DNA of 64,000 nucleotides, taken from positions 1-64,000 of the forward strand of contig CAWHEI010000015.1 in NCBI GenBank assembly GCA_963828415.1. The letters are read 5' to 3'. The notes beneath the pieces are model-generated. The model was not told the origin of the DNA. It ran no database searches and saw nothing but the letters and a program-made list of their open reading frames with translations. The DNA is from Sva-07 sp963828415 (GTDB taxonomy: Bacteria; Actinomycetota; Acidimicrobiia; Acidimicrobiales; Ilumatobacteraceae). Each line of letters starts with the position of its first letter. Positions within the stretch are counted from its first letter, which is position 1. Below are positions 28,930-36,660 of the stretch, in pieces. Position numbers and translations under genes: made by a program.

Positions 28930-28981
28930 CGTTTGCGTTGCACTTCGGGTGACCCGGGTCACCCGAAGTGCAACGCAAACG
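28930..28981. repeat. 52-bp palindromic interspersed repeat, copy 3 (perfect palindrome)
   Basis: A perfect 26+26 palindrome with no loop, starting CGTTTGCGTTGCACTTCGGG and ending with its exact complement GCAACGCAAACG. It lies just past the stop of the enoyl-CoA hydratase gene and upstream of the groEL CIRCE, so it may insulate groEL from read-through. Best representative of the family consensus. Confidence 0.9.
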
Positions 28982-28997
28982 TGGTCGGTGCGGACGG

Positions 28998-29819
28998 TCA
29001 GGCGGAAGCGCCGTGGCGGCCTTCACCGCTCGCGAATCGGGCGGCGCCGGCGAGGGTCTCACCGGAGGCGATCGTGGCTCGCCCGAGGCGGGTCTCGCGT
29101 GAGAGCGCACCACCGAGGTCGAGCGACCACTGGTCGTAGCTCGAGGCTCGGTCCGATTGCAGACAGCGTTGCGGGAGCGCGGCGATCTCGGCAGCGAGTA
29201 CCACGGCGGCGTCGAGCGCCTGGCCAGGTTCGACCACCCGGTTGGCGAGCCCGATGCGCTCGGCCTCGACACCGTCGACGCCGCGGCCCGTCAGGATCAG
29301 ATCGAGGGCACGGCTGTGGCCGATCAGTCGCGGCAACCGTACGGTGCCGCCGTCGACCAGCGGCACGCCCCAGCGCCGGCAGTACACGCCGAAGATTGCG
29401 TCAGTCGCGGCGACGCGCAAGTCAGCCCAGCAGGCGAGTTCGAGCCCGCCGGCGACGGCATGTCCTTCGACGGCAGCGATCACCGGCTTCGACAACTGGA
29501 GGCGCGTCGGGCCCATCGGTCCGAGCGAACCGACGATCTCGTCGGGATCGACGTCGAGGACCGAGTTGCCCCGGCCATCGGAGATCGCCGTCAGGTCAGC
29601 ACCCGAACAGAAGGCGCCGGCCGCGCCCGTGAGCACCGCGACGGACACCGAGTCGTCGGCGTCGAAGTCGACGAACACGTCGTAGAGCAGTTGCGCGGTC
29701 GGTCCGTCGACCGCATTGCGAACCTCGGGTCGGTCGATCGTGACCACCCGGACCGCTCCCCGATCCTCCACTCGCGCCGTCATCGCCCCAGCCTCGCGCA
29801 CCCTGCCCGCCGCCCGCAC
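28998..29819 (-). CDS. Enoyl-CoA hydratase/isomerase family protein
   Basis: Crotonase fold, about 261 aa if started at the internal ATG 29783 (MTARVEDRGAVRVVTIDRPE), which fits the family better than the first ATG. The oxyanion-hole segments are visible: GAFCSGADLTAI and VEGHAVAGGLELACWADLRV. The catalytic glutamate positions of true hydratases are not clear: the residue after GVPLVDGG is Thr, so another crotonase-family reaction is possible. Preceded upstream by two repeat copies and the CysO-like gene on the same strand. Confidence 0.87.
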   Translation of the reverse strand: MRAAGRVREAGAMTARVEDRGAVRVVTIDRPEVRNAVDGPTAQLLYDVFVDFDADDSVSVAVLTGAAGAFCSGADLTAISDGRGNSVLDVDPDEIVGSLGPMGPTRLQLSKPVIAAVEGHAVAGGLELACWADLRVAATDAIFGVYCRRWGVPLVDGGTVRLPRLIGHSRALDLILTGRGVDGVEAERIGLANRVVEPGQALDAAVVLAAEIAALPQRCLQSDRASSYDQWSLDLGGALSRETRLGRATIASGETLAGAARFASGEGRHGASA

Positions 29820-29823
29820 TCTC

Positions 29824-29874
29824 CGTTTGCGTCAGTTCCGGTGGACCCGGATCACCCGAAGTGCAACGCAAACG
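29824..29874. repeat. Palindromic interspersed repeat, copy 4
   Basis: Begins CGTTTGCGTCAGTTCC and ends GAAGTGCAACGCAAACG. The right half is nearly identical to copy 3; the left half is diverged. It abuts the enoyl-CoA hydratase 5' end. Confidence 0.85.
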
Positions 29875-29892
29875 GGTGGGCGGGGCCCGAAA

Positions 29893-29944
29893 CGTTTGCG
29901 CTCAGTTCTCGGTGACCCGGATCACCAGAAGTGCAACGCAAACG
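29893..29944. repeat. Palindromic interspersed repeat, copy 5
   Basis: Begins CGTTTGCGCTCAGTTCTC and ends GAAGTGCAACGCAAACG. In direct tandem with copy 4, 18 bases apart, between the CysO-like stop and the enoyl-CoA hydratase start. The pair suggests local duplication or two independent insertions. Confidence 0.85.
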
Positions 29945-29972
29945 TGGTTGGCGTCGGCGACTCGGTCGGTGC

Positions 29973-30248
29973 TCAGCCGCCGGCGACGGCGGGGATGATC
30001 GACACGGTCAGGCCGTCGTCGACCTTGGTGTCGAGCCCATCGAGGTAGCGCACGTCGTCGTCGTCGACGAACACGTTGACGAACTTGCGCAGCGCGCCGT
30101 CCTCGTCGACGAGGCGCTCACCCATCCCCGGGTGCGCAGCTTCGAGTGCCGCCACGATGTCGTTGAGCGTGCCCGGCTCGACGGCGACCTGCTTGTCGCC
30201 ACCCGTCAACGGGCGCATGGTGGTCGGAATGCGAACGGTCACTGCCAT
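29973..30248 (-). CDS. CysO/MoaD-like ubiquitin-fold sulfur carrier protein
   Basis: 91 aa with the diagnostic C-terminal Gly-Gly (SIIPAVAGG), which is adenylated and thiocarboxylated in this family. The sequence follows mycobacterial CysO closely: MAVTVRIPTTMRPLTGGDK, a central FVNVFVDDDDVR, and the end VTILPAVAGG-like. CysO donates sulfur to O-phosphoserine via CysM for cysteine synthesis. Its usual partners (the Mec+ peptidase and cysM) are not adjacent. MoaD- or ThiS-type use is an alternative, but the length and N-terminus favour CysO. Confidence 0.88.
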   Translation of the reverse strand: MAVTVRIPTTMRPLTGGDKQVAVEPGTLNDIVAALEAAHPGMGERLVDEDGALRKFVNVFVDDDDVRYLDGLDTKVDDGLTVSIIPAVAGG

Positions 30249-30324
30249 GGCCGGGAGGCTACCGGCGCCATTCCCGACTCATGCGGTCGACAATCAGCCC
30301 GATCGGGCGACGGACGCCGCGGGT

Positions 30325-31356
30325 ATGGTCGCCGTCGTGTCCACCCGCCGACCGATCCGCCGTGTGGTCGCAGCGCCCGACAAGTTCAAGGGCACCCTCA
30401 GTGCCGCCGAGGTCGCCGCTGCGATCGGGCACGCCTGCTGGGAGATGGGAATCGATTGCAGTGAGGTGCCGATGGCCGATGGTGGCGACGGCCTGCTCGA
30501 CGCCCTCGGCGGGGCGAACCGCACGTCGACCGTCACGGGCCCGCTCGGCGACACGGTCCGCGCCGACTGGCGACTGTCGAAGGGCACCGCCGTCATCGAG
30601 ATGGCCAGGGCCAGCGGCCTCACCCTGATCGGCGGCGCCGCGGGCAACGACCCACTGAACGCCACGACCACCGGTACGGGCGAGCTGATCGACCATGCCC
30701 TCGATGCCGGTGCCCGCCGGATCATCGTCGGACTCGGCGGCTCGGCGACCACCGACGGCGGCTTCGGCGCGATCCGGGCGATCACCGCCATCGCCCGGCT
30801 GAAACAGGTCGAGTTGCTCGTCGCGTGCGACGTGACCACCACCTTCACCGACGCCGCGGCGGTGTTCGGCCCACAGAAGGGCGCTTCACGAGCGCAGGTG
30901 ACGATGCTCACACGTCGCCTCGAACGGATGACCCAGATGTTCCTCGACGACTTCGGCGTCGATGTCACCTCGATTCCCGGCGGCGGCGCCGCAGGCGGTC
31001 TCGGCGGAGCGCTCGCCGCGCTCGGCGGGACGCTGCTTCCCGGCTTCGAACTCGTCGCCGACGAACTCGATCTCTACGACCACCTCGAGGGCGCCGACCT
31101 CGTGATCACCGGCGAGGGCTGCCTGGACGACACCAGCTCGGCCGGCAAGGTCGTCGGCGGCATCGCGTCGGTTGCCGTCGAGTACGCGATCCCCGTGCTC
31201 GCGATCGTGGGGTCGGACGTTCGATCCGACCGATCGGTACCGGCGGGGATCGACGTGGTGTCGCTCGTCGACGCCTTCGGCGAGGAGGCGGCTTTCGCCG
31301 AACCCAAGCGCCTGATCGAGAACGCCGCTGCAGCCTGGTTGGCCGCCCGACGCTGA
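30325..31356 (+). CDS. Glycerate kinase (GarK/GlxK family)
   Basis: 343 aa from ATG 30325; GTG 30337 is also possible. Family type I glycerate 2-kinase, phosphorylating glycerate to 2-phosphoglycerate. Landmarks: VVAAPDKFKGTLSAAEVAAA at the start, SEVPMADGGDGLLDALGG, IIVGLGGSATTDGGFG, VFGPQKGAS, DLVITGEGCLDDTSSAGKVV, and an alanine-rich end. Ends 7 bases from the stop of the convergent LytR_C protein gene. No glyoxylate or glycerate pathway neighbours are present. Confidence 0.92.
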   Translation: MVAVVSTRRPIRRVVAAPDKFKGTLSAAEVAAAIGHACWEMGIDCSEVPMADGGDGLLDALGGANRTSTVTGPLGDTVRADWRLSKGTAVIEMARASGLTLIGGAAGNDPLNATTTGTGELIDHALDAGARRIIVGLGGSATTDGGFGAIRAITAIARLKQVELLVACDVTTTFTDAAAVFGPQKGASRAQVTMLTRRLERMTQMFLDDFGVDVTSIPGGGAAGGLGGALAALGGTLLPGFELVADELDLYDHLEGADLVITGEGCLDDTSSAGKVVGGIASVAVEYAIPVLAIVGSDVRSDRSVPAGIDVVSLVDAFGEEAAFAEPKRLIENAAAAWLAARR

Positions 31357-31363
31357 GGAGCGA

Positions 31364-32047
31364 TCAGCCGGTGGTGTCGGTGGTGGTGTCGGACGTGTCG
31401 GTCGTGGTGCCGCCCGACGGATCGGGGGCGGGGGTCACTTCTGCGGTCGGTGCCGAGAGTTGGGCGATCGTCTTGTCGGCCTGATCGGTGCCGAGCAGGA
31501 CGAGCACGCCGGCACCGTTCAACGACCCACCTTCGACCGGTGCGGGCGTTGGCACGACCTCGACGGTGAGGCCGCCCATGCTGCGCGCGACCGACTCGGC
31601 GACCGCCAGTGCGGCGGTGTTGCTCGGGTCGTACTGGACGATCGAGGCGGTCAGCCCGGACTGCGTGGAGTTGGTCGCCTCGGCCATCGTGAAACCGACC
31701 GCTGCGAGTTCGGTGGACATGCGCCCGGCCGAACCCGGCACGCCGCTGGCGTTCGCGACCACGACGGTGGCGCCTTCGGTGACGAGTGCCGGCACGGTCG
31801 TGGTGGTCGAAGAGGTCTCGACGACCGAGTCCGGCGTGGTGTCGACGACGGAGTCGACGGGCGCCGATACATCACCCGACGATCCGTCGTCGGTGATGTT
31901 GTTGAGGATGAGGAAGCCGACGATGACGGCCACGACGGCCAGCACGATGCTGATGGTGGACCCCATCGGCGATCCGCCGACACCTTGGCGGGGCGAACGT
32001 CGACTGGGCGTGGGTGTCACCGGTGCGTCGGGGTCTTCGTTGCTCAT
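31364..32047 (-). CDS. LytR_C-domain membrane protein
   Basis: About 227 aa from ATG 32047, which overlaps the stop of the DUF3263 gene. The open frame upstream is antisense-like and lacks conservation. One transmembrane helix (STISIVLAVVAVIVGFLILN) near residue 30-50 is followed by a Ser/Thr-rich linker, then a LytR_C domain: TVVVANASGVPGSAGRMSTE, ending LTVEVVPTPAP and GVLVLLGTDQAD. LytR_C domains accompany wall-glycopolymer ligases and also occur alone in actinobacterial membrane proteins. A Thr/Asp-rich repeat closes the chain. The DUF3263-LytR_C pair also occurs in mycobacteria, supporting a shared envelope role. Confidence 0.85.
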   Translation of the reverse strand: MSNEDPDAPVTPTPSRRSPRQGVGGSPMGSTISIVLAVVAVIVGFLILNNITDDGSSGDVSAPVDSVVDTTPDSVVETSSTTTTVPALVTEGATVVVANASGVPGSAGRMSTELAAVGFTMAEATNSTQSGLTASIVQYDPSNTAALAVAESVARSMGGLTVEVVPTPAPVEGGSLNGAGVLVLLGTDQADKTIAQLSAPTAEVTPAPDPSGGTTTDTSDTTTDTTG

Positions 32048-32307
32048 GCGTGCGCTCCCTCTCCTGCCGCTACCGACGAACCGTCGAGGCGGGCCTTGCG
32101 GGCTCGGAGACGCAACCGCTTGAGTCGACGCACCACGAGCGGGTCGTGGTCCATCGCGGCCGGGTCGTCGAGCACCTTGGTCAGTTCCGCATGGTATTCC
32201 TCCGGCGAACACTGGAACCGCGCGCGGATGACCTGGTCACGCGGGTCGTCGTTGTTCCACCAGGCGCGTTCGAAATCGAGCATGGCGGCGGAGCGTTCGT
32301 CGAGCAT
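32044..32307 (-). CDS. DUF3263 family protein
   Basis: About 87 aa from ATG 32307; an upstream GTG at 32349 would add 14 non-conserved residues. The DUF3263 core is clear: LDFERAWWNNDDPRDQVIRA, RFQCSPEEYHAELTKVLDDP and VVRRLKRLRLRARKAR. The domain looks like a small helix-turn-helix-type fold with a basic end and is confined to actinobacteria; function unknown. Stop overlaps the LytR_C gene start (ATGA), so the proteins are coupled. Confidence 0.85.
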   Translation of the reverse strand: MLDERSAAMLDFERAWWNNDDPRDQVIRARFQCSPEEYHAELTKVLDDPAAMDHDPLVVRRLKRLRLRARKARLDGSSVAAGEGAHA

Positions 32308-32359
32308 CACCGCACAGGTTGGCCGCAAATGGTCGCGGAATACAAGCACCCCACGAAGT

Positions 32360-33676
32360 TCAGCTCAGCGGGAGGGCAAATCCGAGTCGTTTCTCCGGTG
32401 TGTCGACATAGCCCGGCAGCACCGCTGCCATGTTGCCGGTGGCCAGTCGGTACTGGAGGATGTCAGCGAGCACCGAGCGGTAGTCGACCGTGACGCGCAG
32501 TGCATTTCCGTCGATGTCGGCGGGAGCGAGGCCGGGCCAGTTGCCGTACAGGCCACCGCGGATGCCGCCGCCCATCACCATCATCGTGCTCGCTCGACCA
32601 TGATCGACGCCGGCGCCGCCGTTCTCTCGGAACGTGCGCCCGAACTCGGTCATCAACACCACCGTCACTCGGTTGATGTCGTCGCCGAGATCCAGCGCGA
32701 AGGTTGCCAACACATCAGCGAGGGCAGCCAGGTTCTCGGCCTGACGGCCGGTGGTCGGATCTCCGAAGCCTTCGTGCAGATCCCATCCGAGCGACGCTTC
32801 GGTCGCGACGGCTTCGATCCCCACATCCGCACGGATGAGTTGCGCCACCTGCGCGAGCACGCGACCGAAGTTCCGGCCACGACCACCTGTCGGGTAGACC
32901 GCGCCGTTGGCGGGTGGAGTCACCGGCGCGTTGTTGACGATGTCGAGCGCCGCCAGCGCCTCACGGGCTCGCTGGTTGACGACCTTGGTGTCGTCGACGG
33001 TGTGAAGGTCCTGCATCGCTGCCCTGATTGCGCCACCGTTGCCGCGGAATCCGTTCACCCGGAAGGAATCGACGCTGCCCATCGTCACCGACACCGACGA
33101 GCCGGCCATGCTCCGCTGACCGAATGGAAGCGTCGCTGCGCGCAACCCAGTTGGTGGCGGGGTCGGGGTGGCATCGAGGTGGCGTGCAAGCCATCCCGAG
33201 CCGACCACACCGTTGTCGAGTCCTTCGTCCATCTTGCGCTGAACAGCGAAATGGCTGCGGTCGCCGTTCGGGAAACCGGCAGCAGGGATCAGCGCGAGTC
33301 GACCTGCGTTCCAGACCGACATCAACGGCGCCATGATCGGATGCAGCCCGAAGTTCTGGTGGACCGGCAGCAGGCTGGCGGGGTCGAGAGCAATGGTGGG
33401 CCGGGCCGCCAGGAGGTGGCTCGCCCCGGCCTCGTCGTTCAGCGGACCGACCACCGAGAGGCCGTCCATGCCGCCGCGAAGGAAGACGTTGACGATCACG
33501 TCCCCCACCCGGTTGGCATTGTTCGACGCAAAGGCAACGCCGCCGAATCCGGGCAGGGTGACGGCGACGGTGGCGACCGCCCCTCCTCCGAGGCCTTTGA
33601 CGACGCTGCGTCGCGAGATCCGTTTGTGCGGCGACGGCGGTGCGGTCGTCGAACGATTGTCGAAGGTGGCAGTCAT
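32360..33676 (-). CDS. DUF1501 family Tat-exported protein
   Basis: 438 aa from ATG 33676, with GGGAG just upstream. The N-terminus is a twin-arginine signal (ISRRSVVKGLGGGAVATVAV, ending FGGVAFA). The body is a DUF1501/sulfatase-like alpha-beta fold: VNVFLRGGMDGLSVVGPL near the start, later TVVLMTEFGRTFRENGGAGV and DHGRASTMMVMGGGI. The conserved TEFGR and DHG blocks are like alkaline-phosphatase-superfamily metal sites. It follows the DUF1800 gene by 13 bases; these two families almost always occur together in bacteria with complex envelopes, and their joint function is not established. Confidence 0.9.
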   Translation of the reverse strand: MTATFDNRSTTAPPSPHKRISRRSVVKGLGGGAVATVAVTLPGFGGVAFASNNANRVGDVIVNVFLRGGMDGLSVVGPLNDEAGASHLLAARPTIALDPASLLPVHQNFGLHPIMAPLMSVWNAGRLALIPAAGFPNGDRSHFAVQRKMDEGLDNGVVGSGWLARHLDATPTPPPTGLRAATLPFGQRSMAGSSVSVTMGSVDSFRVNGFRGNGGAIRAAMQDLHTVDDTKVVNQRAREALAALDIVNNAPVTPPANGAVYPTGGRGRNFGRVLAQVAQLIRADVGIEAVATEASLGWDLHEGFGDPTTGRQAENLAALADVLATFALDLGDDINRVTVVLMTEFGRTFRENGGAGVDHGRASTMMVMGGGIRGGLYGNWPGLAPADIDGNALRVTVDYRSVLADILQYRLATGNMAAVLPGYVDTPEKRLGFALPLS

Positions 33677-33689
33677 GATGCTCCCGAGT

Positions 33690-35870
33690 TCAGCGATACT
33701 GATTGGAGGGGACGGACAACAGCAGGCCGACGATGTCGCCGGCCACCCGATCGAGACGGAGCCCGTCGATCGGGGCGTCGGTGGCAACCTCGAGGAAGGT
33801 CGCGATCGCCGTCACCTCGGTCTCTGCGATCGTCACACCGATGCGGGATGCGACTCCGTAGATCAGCTGGTCGACCGTCGCCGGCAAGGGGGACGGGAGC
33901 AGGGACAGGGCATCGACGCCGATGCCGGCCAGTGACGAGTTCCCGACGCGACCGGCCAGTTCCCAGCGGCGCAGCATCGTGTTCGTGGTGATCCAGAAGT
34001 TGCGAGTGTCGGCGAAGCCGTCGGGCGTTGGCCACGCCCACATCTCGTGGCCGAGACGGACGAGCTGGTCGCTGATCGAACGAGCAGCAGGGCCGTCGTC
34101 GACGGGATCGATCGAGGCATTCGTCACCCGAAGCATCGACACGAGCAGCTCGAAGGGCGAGCGAACCTTGGGTCCACGGCCCGTGATGAACTCGGTGCTC
34201 GTCAGGATGTGGCGCAGCACGGGGACGATGTTGGTGTCGTTGGCCAGATAGACCAGCGCCGCCGACGCCACGAGCGAGGCCGGAGGATCGTCGCCGACGA
34301 ATCGACGCACGAGCTTGGTGGCGAGGTAGTTGGCCGTGTTCGGGAGACGGGCGAGGAAGTTGAGCAGATCGATGCCGTCCTGCTCGCTCTCGGGCCCCGA
34401 ACGCCCCGGCGTCGACCATGTGTTGACCGTGCCATCGGGCGCAACGATGGTCACATCGACAGGCCCGGTGAAGTGACGGGCAGGCTGGTACTCGTAGCGC
34501 AGCTCGTTCCCGGTCTCGCCGAGCTTGCCGGCAAGACCCCAACCGGTGAACACCCGAGCGACCTGCTCCACGTCAGCTTCGTCGTATCCGTTCGAGGCGC
34601 CCATGGTGTGGAGTTCCATCACTTCGCGGGCGTAGTTCTGATTCGGTCGCGAGCCGGTGGATCGATAGTTGTCCAAGTACAGCTGCATGCTGACGCTGCG
34701 GGCGCTGGCGAGCAGCAGGTCCGAGAACCGTCCCATCGCATGAACCCGAAACACGTCGCGGTCGTCCGACGCGGCCGCAAAGCGAACGTTCTTGTCGTCC
34801 TCGCCCGAGTAGGTCGAGAAGTGATTCGTCCAGAACTCCACCATCCGCTCGGCCAACTGACCGGGATGACGGACTGCACGAATCACGGCGGCGTGGCGGA
34901 GCTCGCGCGCCGGTTGCTGATCACTGAGGTTCTTGTACCGCTGGAATCGAGTTTCGATGCCATCGGCGAGCGTGTGAGCTCCGGCGAGGACGTCGCCGAC
35001 ACCAGCGGGCGCCGTGGTGAGTTGCTGCTCGAGAAATCCGGCGGCACCGAGCGAAGCAACCTCGGCGGCGCCGGCTGGCGTCGGCCCGAAGGTCACGCTG
35101 CTCAAGAGCGCTGCGCGGTGCATCGTTTCGAGCTCGGCGGCGGTCGGTCCTGCGGGTGGTGGTGGCGGCGGTGAAGGAGCTGGACCGGGAGACGGGGCGG
35201 GATCGGGTGGCGGCACCGCCGGAGGGAGCGACGGATCGGGGGCGGGTGTGTTCGGTTGTGGAGGGGGCAGCGCAGGAGCCGGGGCCGGACGTGGCGCCGG
35301 CGCGCTCGGTGTCGCCGCCGATGGAGGCGCCGAGGCCCCTGCGTCCGAGCCGGGCGTTCCAGCTCGTGGGGCGTCCGAGGGCGGTGAGCCGTCGGGCTTC
35401 GTGTTCGATGCGGTGACCTCCCGAGGGACGCGAGCGGAGAGATCCGCAGCGTCGCCCGGCACCGCCGCATCAGCGGGTGATGCCTCCGCGACCGCCACCT
35501 GGGGCTGGGTGGGAGTGAATTTCGGGACCGGCGTGTCTCCGGCCTGGCGCTGCGCGTTCTGTACCACTTGCTCGGCGCCGTCACCACCGCAGCCCGCAAC
35601 GAGCACCGCGAGGCCGACGCTCGATCCGGCGATCGCCGCCAGGGCGCCTCGTCGGCCGATCGGCCCCGACATCGCGGTCGATTCAGCAGCGTCGAGGTCG
35701 GCGAGCGTCAGCAGCGGTGCGACCGGAACGGTCGGCGCTGGGCCGAGCCGTGGCACGGTCATCGACGGCGGCGCCCATGGGTGCGGCGAGATGTCCGGAT
35801 CCGAGGTTTCGAGCACCACGTCGCTCACGATTCCGCCTTCGTCGTCGGGCTCGTTCCCTTCACGAACCAC
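33690..35870 (-). CDS. DUF1800 family exported protein with proline-rich linker
   Basis: Up to 726 aa. A downstream start (near the MSGPIGRRGALAAIAGSS segment) would put a Tat/lipoprotein-like signal (RRGALAA... VLVAGCGG) at the N-terminus; the first start leaves ~65 extra residues ahead of it. A Pro/Ala-rich linker of about 150 residues follows. The DUF1800 domain covers the C-terminal ~480 residues: HRAALLSSVTFGPTPAGAAE, MVEFWTNHFSTYSGED, NYAREVMELHTMGASNGYDE and VARVFTGWGL, all family signatures. Precedes the DUF1501 gene in the same operon. Confidence 0.88.
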   Translation of the reverse strand: MVREGNEPDDEGGIVSDVVLETSDPDISPHPWAPPSMTVPRLGPAPTVPVAPLLTLADLDAAESTAMSGPIGRRGALAAIAGSSVGLAVLVAGCGGDGAEQVVQNAQRQAGDTPVPKFTPTQPQVAVAEASPADAAVPGDAADLSARVPREVTASNTKPDGSPPSDAPRAGTPGSDAGASAPPSAATPSAPAPRPAPAPALPPPQPNTPAPDPSLPPAVPPPDPAPSPGPAPSPPPPPPAGPTAAELETMHRAALLSSVTFGPTPAGAAEVASLGAAGFLEQQLTTAPAGVGDVLAGAHTLADGIETRFQRYKNLSDQQPARELRHAAVIRAVRHPGQLAERMVEFWTNHFSTYSGEDDKNVRFAAASDDRDVFRVHAMGRFSDLLLASARSVSMQLYLDNYRSTGSRPNQNYAREVMELHTMGASNGYDEADVEQVARVFTGWGLAGKLGETGNELRYEYQPARHFTGPVDVTIVAPDGTVNTWSTPGRSGPESEQDGIDLLNFLARLPNTANYLATKLVRRFVGDDPPASLVASAALVYLANDTNIVPVLRHILTSTEFITGRGPKVRSPFELLVSMLRVTNASIDPVDDGPAARSISDQLVRLGHEMWAWPTPDGFADTRNFWITTNTMLRRWELAGRVGNSSLAGIGVDALSLLPSPLPATVDQLIYGVASRIGVTIAETEVTAIATFLEVATDAPIDGLRLDRVAGDIVGLLLSVPSNQYR

Positions 35871-36001
35871 TCACCGCACCGTAGAGACGAGAAACCACTC
35901 AGCGCAAGCGAACGATCACTCTTTGTGGTCAAGTGTTGGTCAAGTTGTTGCACAGCAGCGGCACGTGCAGTCACCGCACCTCACTGGCCTATCGTGCGGG
36001 G

Positions 36002-36631
36002 GTGTCGCAGCGCCCGTTCATGATCGGCATCGCGGGCGGAAGCAGCTCGGGCAAGACCACCGTCACCGAGCGGCTGGTGTCGATGACAGGAGCCGACCAT
36101 CTGTCGTTGATCGAGCTCGACTCGTACTACCTCGACCTCGGTGACACGCCGATCGAGGAACGACGGGCGGTGAACTACGACCATCCCGACGCCTTCGACT
36201 GGGCCCTGCTGAACGATCACCTCGCCGCCCTTGCGAACGGCGCCTCGGTACCGGTTCCGGTGTACGACTACACCGAGCACAACCGCACCGACCGGGTGCG
36301 CATCGTCGAGCCGGCACGCATCGTCGTCGTCGACGGGATCCTGGTGTTGTGGGATCGCGCGCTGCGCGAGCGGTTCGACCTCAAAATCTTCGTCGACACC
36401 GCCGCAGACATCCGCCTGATCCGACGCCTACGTCGCGACGTCGCCGAACGAGGTCGCACCCCCGACTTCGTGATCGAGCAGTACCTCGACAAGGTGCGGC
36501 CGGCACACGAACGCTTCATCGAACCCTCCAAACGCCACGCCGATGTGATCATCCCTGAGGGTGGCCTCAACCGGCCCGCGCTCGAAGTGCTGCTCGCACG
36601 CGTCCGCGAGCTCGCTGTCGCCGACGACTGA
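36002..36631 (+). CDS. udk: Uridine kinase
   Basis: About 209 aa from GTG 36002. Phosphorylates uridine (and cytidine) to the monophosphate in pyrimidine salvage. Walker A is GGSSSGKTT near the N-terminus, followed by LIELDSYYLDLGDTPIEER, NYDHPDAFDWALL and VPVPVYDYTEHNRTD, all typical of the Udk/PRK fold. The lid arginine region is LIRRLRRDVAERGRTPDFVI and the end HERFIEPSKRHADVIIPEGG. The stop lies 29 bases from that of the convergent metallophosphoesterase-SLOG gene. Confidence 0.93.
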   Translation: MSQRPFMIGIAGGSSSGKTTVTERLVSMTGADHLSLIELDSYYLDLGDTPIEERRAVNYDHPDAFDWALLNDHLAALANGASVPVPVYDYTEHNRTDRVRIVEPARIVVVDGILVLWDRALRERFDLKIFVDTAADIRLIRRLRRDVAERGRTPDFVIEQYLDKVRPAHERFIEPSKRHADVIIPEGGLNRPALEVLLARVRELAVADD

Positions 36632-36660
36632 ACGAGTACGGCGGTTCGCGCAACCACCGG

